This document shows, piece by piece, positions 56,527 through 64,000 of a stretch of 64,000 nt of DNA. The stretch comes from Anniella stebbinsi (taxonomy: Eukaryota; Chordata; Lepidosauria; Squamata; Anniellidae), in assembly GCA_029215795.1 (NCBI GenBank), contig JARDYH010000004.1, forward strand, positions 204,394,017 to 204,458,016, given 5' to 3'. The notes beneath the pieces were generated by a model, which was not told the origin of the DNA, made no database searches, and was given only the letters and a program-made list of their open reading frames with translations. The first letter of the stretch is position 1. Each line of letters begins with the position of its first letter. A program made the position numbers and the translations under genes.

Positions 56527-57176
56527 TAGGGATATTGTAACGTTAAAATGTATGATAATGATACGATAAGGTCATTATCATGCATGTGTTTAACGATGAT
56601 GATAGAAAAACCTACGATAACCATCGGAGAAATTTTCGGGCGATTTTATCATTTTATCGGATTGCCATATAAATATACCTATAACTTCTATATTTTAAAA
56701 GTTAGAAGCTTGAAATTTGGTCACAGTGCTTATGGGGTATGCCTAAGTATGTGTGTGAAATTTGAGATCGATCCCTCCAACCTTCAATTTTATATAATTT
56801 TTTAAAATATCGTTTCCGTTCTGACAGGTCTGAATGAACGCACGTGGCGAGCTGTCATTCTGATCTGCCAGAACTGAAACGATCTTTAATAAATTCATAT
56901 AAAATCGAGCGTTGGAGGGATCGATCTCAAATTTCACACACATACTTAGGCATACCCCATAAGCACTGTGACCAAGTTTCAAGCCTCTAACTTTTCAAAT
57001 ACAGAAGTTATAGGCATTTTTTCCTTTAAAAATAGGGCTGCAAAAATATCGTTTTTTCACGATAATTATCGTGAAGACGATATGGTTCACCTACGATATG
57101 AATGAAGACGATAATTGTTTTGATCCGAAATGACGATAATGATAAACGACAATATTTTTTGGTGTGCACATCCCTA
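56527..57176. mobile_element. hAT-like element with large internal inverted repeat
   Basis: Starts TAGGGATATTGTAAC and ends GGTGTGCACATCCCTA, with a perfect 8-bp target duplication ATTTCAAA (56519-56526 and 57177-57184). Arms of about 155-165 bp (56664-56828 and 56867-57022) are near reverse complements around a 38-base centre. Both arms encode the same short peptide (GHSAYGVCLSMCVKFEIDPS) on opposite strands. This follows from the inverted repeat and is not evidence of a gene. 'acgata'/'tatcgt' words are frequent in the outer parts. Confidence 0.93.
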
Positions 57177-57425
57177 ATTTCAAACAGCTATATATTAGCC
57201 CCAAGATAATGGCTGCCGGCACTCTGGCAGTGGTGTATAGTCTCCTTTCACAGGCTTCCATATTATTAGAATAAACAAAACAAGGTGTTTGCCTTAACAA
57301 GCAATGAAACAATAAGCCAACAAAGAGTTAAGAAAAGAGAGATTTTAACACATTAATCTCCAATATATACTGTATGTGATATATTAAACTATATACAGAA
57401 AATACAGTAGCGTGGCAGGTCAAAG

Positions 57426-57484
57426 TTCAGTTTTGGTTACTGAAGAAGACACTCAAGGTGTCTTCTTCAGTAACCAAAACTGAA
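57426..57484. repeat. Perfect hairpin, 27-bp arms and 5-base loop
   Basis: 57426-57452 and 57458-57484 are exact reverse complements with loop TCAAG. Read on the minus strand this is the left copy of the hammerhead region, up to the stem II loop, followed by its own reverse complement. Confidence 0.95.
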
Positions 57485-57660
57485 ACAGAAAACCCTTTAT
57501 AGAATCTTTAACAAGCTGCTTTTGGTAGGTTTACCACATTTTCTATTATATCTAATTTGGGAGTATCTCAGTGGTATACCCTACTGTGTACCCTTTCCCC
57601 CTTTTAAGATAATCTTTATATAAATAATGTATTTGATATGTATGTTTTTATTTCAGTTTT

Positions 57661-57703
57661 GGCCACTGAAGAAGACACCTTGAGTGTTGAAACGCGTTTG
57701 ACC
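57661..57703 (+). ncRNA. Hammerhead-ribozyme-like core
   Basis: Order: GGCCA (stem I, 57661-57665), CTGAAGA (CUGANGA core, 57666-57672), one extra A, GACAC-CTTGA-GTGTT (stem II with loop, 57674-57688), GAAA (57689-57692), C-GC-GT (stem III, 57693-57697), T as cleavage-site base (57698), and TGACC (stem I, 57699-57703). Stem I pairs except C63/A101; the other copy has GGTTA here, which pairs fully with UGACC. Both core boxes are intact. Unusual points are the extra A before stem II, a GUU cleavage triplet and a very short stem III, which in known cases favours dimer action. Self-cleavage is not shown. Confidence 0.45.
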
Positions 57704-57895
57704 TGCATTTTACTCTTCATTTTTAACAAATATATTGTAATGTATTAAATGTGATTTACAGCACATGTTTGTGCCATGTTACTGTATTTTCTGTATGTAG
57801 TTTAATATATCATATACAGTTTATACTGGAGACTAATGTGTTAAAAACTCTCTATCCTTAACTCTTTGTTGGTTTATTGTTCCATATTATTAGAA

Positions 57896-59164
57896 CAAAA
57901 ATTCGGGAACCAGACTTAGGAAGCCATTCTAGGAACTAGCATAACAGACCTGCTGGCTTTATGCCCATAACGGAAGCCACTCATACCTGTGAATGAGTGA
58001 CCATTTCTATTTTAATATAATAGGATCTGAGGAGAGCCAAGAGACATTCAGGATAGAATATATTCATGCAATTATCCTCTCCGGTACTTGGAATTTTCCC
58101 CAGAATACTGAGGCCATTCCAGTAGATGGGTGCCTACACCCAAATCCTTGCCAGTGGAACTTTGGACTACTGCTACAGACTAACGAGCAACTGAGCGCAG
58201 CAGTGTGTGTAGCCAGAAACCAGAAACAAATATATCACTAATTCCAGTGGTTTGAATGATTTTCCATTTGAGCCTTGGCTCGATTTACATACCTTTCCTC
58301 AGAGACAAGTCCTTTCCATCCTCTAAAGGGACCAGTAGTGACAGTGACAGCTTCAGGTTTTTGAAGGCCCTTTGAGCAAGATACGCTCAATGGCCCCTTC
58401 TCCAAGTGAGTCTACCTTTTCACCACTATCGTCACTAGCTGGTACTGTTCCTCACCTTCTTTCTCATCATTTGCTGCCTCTTGCTTGCTTGGCAGGCAGA
58501 GAGGCAGTGAGCAAGCAGGCAGCGGCATTTACTCCTCCTCCTCCTCATTACTACAATTGTCTGGGCCAGACTGACAGGCAGGGGAACAAATAGGTTGCAA
58601 TAGTGAAGAGGAGGAGCAACTCAAGGGGGGCCTTGTCAGGTGCCTGACCATGCCTACCCTTGTTGCCAACCCTGAGAAGTAAAGAGAGGTATATATGTAT
58701 TGCTGGTTCTGTTTGATCTTTGCTTTGTTTTTATCACAAACCATTGTCCAGCCTTGTGCCCCAATTCAGCAACTCCTTCTATCAGGTTCTGTGAGGACTC
58801 GAAACTTGATTCTTTATTCCCTGTGCCACTCGTTGGAGGAGGGAACTTCAGACAGCTCAAATCAAGTTACTAATCTCACAGAGCAGAATCTTCCTGAGCT
58901 TGAAAATCAGTCCTGAGCCACTACTTGCTGGATGTCTCCAAGGCTGGTCTGCTCCACTTCATAGATAAGGGACGCTATCAGGCCCTTCTCTTCTTCCAGA
59001 CTGCCTGCCTATTGTCTCATTTGCCCTCCATTTGAAGGTGGCTTCTATTTGAAGAGCTGTCCTACCCAAGTCCATTTTAAAGATAAAGAACTATAAGACT
59101 TGCACATCAATAGCTTGTACCAGAACAGTAAACAGGCAGGCACACAGGTCACCTGGTCTTCCAC
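57896..59164. other. Unassigned, no gene seen
   Basis: No gene or repeat recognised apart from short 'cctcct' runs near 58530-58545. Confidence 0.45.
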
Positions 59165-59265
59165 AGTATGTTGAGATGTACTATATTTCTATTTAAATTA
59201 TAATAATTATTTCTAAATTTGCATGCAGATGTTATCCAAATCACTGTCCTCTCTTTCGGTGATGC
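59165..59265. repeat. Inverted partial copy of the 44428 element
   Basis: 'tttctatttaaattataata' and 'tgtcctctctttcggtgatg' match the reverse complement of 44505-44590. Confidence 0.7.
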
Positions 59266-59362
59266 ATTTTATAAATGGCTATACGTTTTAAGTTCCACTG
59301 CTGAAATTTCTGCCTCCAAATTCCTGTTGAATTTGTCAGGAAGGTCCATCTGACAACCCCTT

Positions 59363-59566
59363 CAGTGGAGGCTGGTGGCTCTGATGTCAGTGGGGAGATG
59401 AGTCTGCTCTGGGTTTCAGTCAGAACTCTGAAGGAGGTATCCAAGGTGCTGAACCTATTTTGTGGGGCTTGGGTTCAGCACTCTGGATAGCTCATTTAGA
59501 GTTCTGACTGGTTCTGACTGAAACCCAGAGCAGATTTACAGACATCAGGGCCTCCAGCCTCCACCG
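59363..59566. mobile_element. Foldback hAT-like MITE, CAGTGGAGG type
   Basis: Begins CAGTGGAGGCTGGTGGCTC and ends CCTCCAGCCTCCACCG. Flanks AACCCCTT (59355-59362) and GACCCCTT (59567-59574) match at 7 of 8 bases. 'ctctgggtttcagtcagaac' in the left arm mirrors 'ctgactgaaacccagag' in the right arm. Confidence 0.9.
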
Positions 59567-59574
59567 GACCCCTT

Positions 59575-60398
59575 GGTCGTATGCACTTTGTTTTGCCTCT
59601 GTAAATGGTGGAGTTTGCTGACACCACAAGCCTGCAAAAGCTTTGCTGATGCTCTTAGCAATAAACACCTTTTGGGAGAACTTGGGAAATGGGGCACATA
59701 TAATCAAAAAGACAATAAAATATCAGGGCAATCCTAATTCCACTGATGTAACAAAAACAGATTTCTTACTAATGTAGCAATTAGAATTTGCTGACATATA
59801 CAAAACAAAGTTGATGTATACTATATTTTTAAAAAATGATAGTGCCATGTCCTGCCCTAGAGCCATCAAAACCAGTGGGCTTCACCCATTATCCTATCAA
59901 AAATTCATGGACCCCACAGTTCCACCCTTAACTGCCTCTGAGCTCTGCTCATAAACCAGTATTTTGAGTTCAAGTGCTGACAACCTTATTGTCTTCACAC
60001 AGCCCATTCCAGTTGTTCAATTAGGAGATAATGAGGGTGCATGGAGTGGGGGGGGGGGTGATACCCCAATGATGGACTCCACCCCAAATCTACACACTTC
60101 ATTATAACATTTGAAGAGAACCCCTATAGCTACAGAATAGGGCTCTCTTCAGACATTCTAATAAACTTGCATAGATCAGGGCCACACCCTGCTACTTACT
60201 TGGGTTCATTATGTCTGAATTAAATGACTGAAAGGGACTATCACAACTGATTCCTTGAAGCACATCTATAGTACCATTGGGCTCTGGGGAGAGAAATAAT
60301 GTGTATACTGATAAAACTCAACAGAAGAACAGTGTTTTAGGTTATCCCAAAAGATTGAGAAGTTATTAAAGTGCACTAAGACAAAAATGAGATGACGG
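59575..60398. other. Unassigned
   Basis: A G-run at 60048-60058. No gene. Confidence 0.4.
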
Positions 60399-60612
60399 CA
60401 GTGAAGGCCGATGGGTCTGGTTTAGGTGGAGTTGTGAATCCGGGTTTCAGTCAGAACCAGCCAGAAATCTAAAAAGGTATCCAAGGTGCTAAATCCCATC
60501 CCCCCAATAGATTCGGCACTTTGGATAGCTCCTTTAGAATTCTGGCTAGCTCTGACTGAAACGCAGAATGGATTCACCTCCTCACTGAAATCAGAGCCAC
60601 CAGCCTCCACTG
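60399..60612. mobile_element. Foldback MITE, CAGTGGAGG type, copy 2
   Basis: Begins CAGTGAAGGCCGATGGG and ends CACCAGCCTCCACTG. Internal arms match those of 59363-59566. The flanking 8-mers do not match. Confidence 0.85.
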
Positions 60613-61236
60613 GCTTAACAGATAACTTATTCATTACATGGTTTTTTTTTCCAGAAGTGCTAAGACAGCAGCATTTCTGAAGTGACTCCAGTCATAAAAT
60701 TTCAATGTTCCAGATGAATGACTTTAACCATTTCCTTTGTACAGGAGACTGTAAACGAGCAGAGGCAAATATACCCGTGTCCTCCTCCCCTTCCCAAAAA
60801 GTATTAGTTACAAATGCTCTCATGAATATAAAATACTTAATAAAGCCAGGATAAATGTTGGAAATGGAAAATGTTATGCAGCAAAGAATATACATTTAAA
60901 ACGGCACCTTCATAATCTGTGGTTTTCAGCCTGATGAAAATTAACCTTGGTGGTCTATGCTTTAGACTCATTAGGAAGGTTGTGTAAATCCCCAAACTCA
61001 AATGCCTGCTTTTGCAGAATTTGACACTTATCTGCTGCCTTGATGCCAAAGGAAAACAGAACTCGATGCACATGGAAATTAAATCATCTCTTGCCCCTAG
61101 AGATGATCATCTTCCCAGGTCAGGGATACATTTAGGCAAAATGAGGAGACTTTTGTTTCATCGCATGCACCACAGCTGTAACTAAACACATTGGAAAAAA
61201 ATTAAATAGTTTAACAAAGGTTATAGCTACACACAC
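60613..61236. other. Unassigned
   Basis: No gene or repeat recognised. Confidence 0.4.
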
Positions 61237-61423
61237 GGGGCATGTTCAGACGACATGCTAAGCCATGGTTAGGCCATTAACCATGGTGCAGCAAATAGTA
61301 AGCATGTTTAAACCATAGTTATGTAGCCACCATAGTTAGGAATGGTTCACATGACACGCTAAGCCATTATGTTTACCTCAAAATGCTTACCCACCATGGC
61401 TTAGCATGTCATCTGAACAAGGT

Positions 61424-61424
<1 letters not shown>
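61237..61424. mobile_element. Foldback MITE of GTTCAGA-GACAC type
   Basis: Ends GGGGCATGTTCAGACGACAT and (reverse complement of right end) GACCTTGTTCAGATGACAT, then GCTAAGCCATGG in both. Flanks ACACACAC and ATACACAC match at 7 of 8, but the site is a simple repeat, so this is weak support. Confidence 0.85.

Positions 61425-61426
<2 letters not shown>

Positions 61427-61456
<30 letters not shown>
61427..61456 (+). repeat. (AC)n microsatellite
   Basis: About 15 perfect AC units directly after the MITE. Confidence 0.95.
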
Positions 61457-61458
<2 letters not shown>

Positions 61459-61471
61459 AACTGTCCTTTAA

Positions 61472-61508
<37 letters not shown>
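61472..61508 (+). repeat. (AAT)n microsatellite
   Basis: About 12 AAT units. Confidence 0.95.
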
Positions 61509-61777
61509 GCAACAACAACATGAAGAAATTATACTGCATTAACCAAGACTGGTTGGTTTTTTTGTCATTGTCGTTGTTGTTATTGTTGTTGTTTTGAGAT
61601 AAACTTTCTGTTGAGCAGCATTCCGCAAAATATATGGTTTGTTTTAATTGTCATAAACCCAGTGGAGACTGGTGACTCCAGTTTCAATGAGCCCACTCTC
61701 TCTCTCCTTTTCACAATTTCCTTAACTACATTTGAAAATTTAAAAGTGATTTTCCTAATGCTTGTCAAACATTTATG

Positions 61778-61957
61778 CAGTGGAGGCTGGTGGGGCTGAT
61801 TTCAGTGGGGCTGATTTCAGTGGGGCTGTGTATCTGCTCTGGGTTTCAGTCAGAACAAGACAGAACTCTAAAGGAGCTATTCAAGGTGATGAGCCCTATC
61901 CTCAAAATAGGTTTCAGCACCTTGGGTAGCTCCTTTAGAGTTCTTGGTGGTTTGTTT
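61778..61957. mobile_element. Foldback MITE, CAGTGGAGG type, copy 3, truncated
   Basis: Begins CAGTGGAGGCTGGTGGGG, with 'ctgatttcagtggggctg' duplicated near the start. The right arm breaks off after 'cctttagagttct'. Another start-like piece is at 61671 ('cagtggagactggtgactcc'). Confidence 0.82.
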
Positions 61958-62517
61958 GCAGTCTCTCTGGTTTTCTTTGGTTCTTGTGTGTGTGCTAGTC
62001 TTGTTGTCTATTCCAATCCCCAAGTTCCTTGCACTTTAGACCCACCCCAGACTCCCCCTTTGTGTGTTATAATGTGAGTGAGTGAATGTATGTTTTACTG
62101 CTACCCCACTAAAAAAAAATTAAAACAAATACAAAACAATCTCTCTGTCTTTCCATTCCAATCCTTCTTTACATTTCACCCCACACCCGCAGTGCCTGCT
62201 GTTAGTGTGTGTATGTGTTTAAAGTCTACTACCCCTGCACTAAAAAAAAAAACCTTTAAAAATACCGCCCAAAAATTATCCTCTGTGAGTTCTGTGTTGT
62301 TTCTACAGTCTGTCAATGTTTGCCTTCTAAGTTGTGTGTGTGTTTCTTTCTGTGCTGTGTGTGTGTGTTTTTGTTCGTGTTTTTGTTCTGGTTCTTCTGC
62401 ACAAGCTGCACACTTTTTTTCTCAATTAATAAAGCTTGCCCCATCTAATTCCATTCAATGGATGCTGCTGCTGGTTCTGGCTGTAGTGTGAAAGGGAGAA
62501 GAAGAGGGAGAGGTGCT
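61958..62517. other. Unassigned, T/G-rich with (GT)n pieces
   Basis: Short gtgtgtgt runs and A-runs (62111-62119, 62243-62253). The 137-aa frame at 62078-62491 is cysteine- and valine-rich because of these runs and is not a gene. Confidence 0.45.
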
Positions 62518-62993
62518 TCCAACTTGGCATGCCTAAAGCCCTACTTCAGAGCTACCATGGTGTCAAGTTTCATATCTTTATCTTTAAAAATGACAGCGCT
62601 GTAAGCATTTTGGTTAATTTCCATAGGCTAGAATGGGCTGTTTATTCCAATTTTTAAAACCCCCTAAAAATCAAGGCATGAATACATCTGTTTCCAACTT
62701 GGCATTGCTAAAACCCTACTTAAGATCTATCACAGTGCCAAGTTTCACCTCTTTATCTATAGAAATGATGGCACTGTAAACATTATGGTTAATTCCCATT
62801 GGCTCTGATGGAGCGGTTATCTGAAAACGGAGTGGTTATCTGAAAACGAAGTGGTTCTTCACTGGATAACCTGACAATGTGGAGCAAGGGAGCCACTCCA
62901 AAAATCAGAGTGGAGAACTCTGTTCCAAATGTTGGAGTGGAGCAGACTTGCTCCGAATTTTGGAGCGGAGCACACCCGCTCTGCACAGCCCTA
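62518..62993. mobile_element. hAT-like right end with internal duplication
   Basis: Two direct units at about 62518-62640 and 62690-62810 share 'tccaacttggcat', 'aaaccctact'-like and 'aagtttca..tctttatct'. The segment ends CTGCACAGCCCTA, the reverse complement of TAGGGCTGTGCAG, an hAT-type terminus as in 12849 and 52425. The left end was not found. Confidence 0.5.
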
Positions 62994-63399
62994 ATTACAA
63001 CCAATCAGCCAGAAAATTTCCAGGCCTAGCACCAGGGACATAGAATCCAAATCCTAACAAAATAGCACAGAATCTGGCACAAGGCAACCATAATTCAACA
63101 TGATAACCCATGATAATATAAAGTGCAGATGGACAGTGGGATGTAACAAAATACATGTAAGGAAAACAACAGAAGAATTAGGTGATGCCATGAATTTGAA
63201 TGAAAGGCAACATGTAACCAGCAGAGGACCCTACAGAGAATCCTTGCCATATGCTGACCAGGGCAGAGACATATCAGAGGATAGTCTAGGGAAGATGAAT
63301 GTAGAAGAAACTGCAGGAAGGACACACTGTGAGTCTACAGGAGAGCAGAATAAAGCATGGGAGCTTCAAGGATGTCATAACTGAACCCAGACACACTTG
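62994..63399. other. Unassigned
   Basis: No gene or repeat recognised. Confidence 0.4.
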
Positions 63400-63780
63400 A
63401 AGTTGGTGAGTTATTTAGAGACAGGGAGCTGCCTTGACGGAGCCAGTTTGCCCCCACTTTCAGGGGGGAAACCCACACACTTTTGCTGTTGTGGGGTGGC
63501 ATCGGGTAATCCCAATGCAGGTGGCAACGCCGGCTTTCTAGCCTGCTCTCGCCCACTTACCTGGCTTCTGGCAACCAATGAGAGACCACCTTCCCCCCAG
63601 GAATACCCCTGGCACAGTGCCGGAGTGAGGACAGGTGGAGGAAACGCTGTACTGACCTTGCTTCAGCAGGAAAAGTCAGGGTAACCCCCTGACCTTTCTA
63701 CTATGTAACTTCGCGGGAAATCCCTGCGGTGGCTGCAAGGTGACTGCCGTGTTGTATAACCGGTGCAGTGCTACTGTGCA
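63400..63780. other. GC-richer block related to 31254-31460
   Basis: 'ggcttctggcaaccaatgag' and 'gtgccggagtgaggacaggt' resemble 'agcttccagagaccaatcag' and 'acactggagtgaggttacaa' near 31316-31390. It may be a diverged repeat family; the ends are not defined. Confidence 0.4.
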
Positions 63781-64000
63781 ACCACCACAGAGCTTTTCGA
63801 TTTAAAACTTTTTTATTTTTCAGACAAGAATAAAACAAAAATACAAACACTACAACATACAACATTAATCATTAAAATAGACTTCCGAATTTCTCCAACA
63901 AACTAAAATTTCTACATAGTGAGTGAATTACCCAACTTCCATCAATTATTTTTCTTCCAATTTAATCACTGAATCCACTTGCAAATATATCCTTCCCTTC
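63781..64000. other. A/T-rich end of window, possible LINE tail
   Basis: 'tttttatttttcagacaaga' then A-rich sequence. This resembles a reversed LINE 3' end but cannot be assigned, because the window ends. Confidence 0.3.

Larger units (their letters stand above)
57272..57879. mobile_element. Inverted dimer with hammerhead-like motif, Penelope-type candidate
   Basis: An identical 16-bp direct repeat TTCCATATTATTAGAA flanks the unit (57256-57271 and 57880-57895). Inside, 57307-57420 and 57770-57879 are inverted copies of one sequence ('cattagtctccagtataaac' versus its counterpart), so two copies face opposite ways. The right copy carries a hammerhead-like core; in the left copy the core has become a perfect hairpin. 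Hammerhead motifs are known from Penelope-like retroelements, including those of vertebrates, which also insert in inverted arrangements. No reverse transcriptase remains, so assignment rests on the motif. Confidence 0.6.

Noticed and set aside
56548..56982. Two frames with the same peptide on opposite strands
   Set aside because: Explained by the internal inverted repeat of the element at 56527-57176.
62078..62491. 137-aa cysteine-rich secreted-like protein
   Set aside because: Cysteine and valine come from GTGT/TGTG runs; stops and A-runs nearby argue against coding.

Overview
The window looks like non-genic DNA of a vertebrate nuclear genome, most probably a squamate reptile (lizard or snake). 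This is inferred from the repeat content: CR1 and L2 LINEs, an R4/Dong-type LINE, a tRNA-derived SINE with A and B boxes, many hAT-like non-autonomous DNA transposons with 8-bp target duplications, a degraded gammaretrovirus-like provirus and several microsatellites. No operons, bacterial signals or complete host protein gene were found. Nearly all open reading frames are short and chance-like, or are remnants of transposon proteins.

Layout. 0-10 kb: L2 and CR1 LINE pieces, a CpG-rich hAT element (3.2-3.9 kb) and two copies of a foldback hAT-like MITE (5.9-7.1 kb). 10.1-15.6 kb: a minus-strand provirus with two LTRs, a proline-tRNA-type primer-binding site and an integrase C-terminal remnant. 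It appears to be interrupted by a solo-LTR-like element and by a 1.2-kb CpG-rich hAT element full of palindromes. 15.6-17.2 kb: two L2 copies in tail-to-tail inversion. 17.4-21.6 kb: an AT-rich array of duplicated units. 22-24.3 kb: a minisatellite built on TATGGGCAAGTA, present in both orientations and carrying a MITE inserted with a perfect target duplication. 24-30 kb: L2 fragments, a SINE and nested MITEs. 29.8-35.7 kb: two inverted copies of another terminal-inverted-repeat element. 36.2 and 46.8 kb: two copies of a block of about 0.77 kb. 38.8-39.6 kb: an R4-type LINE C-terminus. 41.7-42.4 kb: a CR1. 52.4-57.9 kb: more hAT elements, CR1 and L2 tails, and an inverted dimer carrying a hammerhead-ribozyme-like core. 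59-64 kb: more foldback MITEs.

The most interesting signals are: (1) the inverted dimer at 57.27-57.88 kb, with a 16-bp flanking duplication, a hammerhead-like core, and a second copy in which the core was turned into a perfect 27-bp-arm hairpin, apparently by snap-back copying; (2) mobile CpG-rich hAT elements that carry repeated 5' splice-site-like motifs on both strands and long palindromes; (3) the duplicated 0.77-kb block and the complex AT-rich array.

The parts do not work together as a pathway; this is a layered record of transposition. One weak exon candidate (31.88-32.05 kb) is reported with low confidence. All family assignments were made by eye, without database searches.
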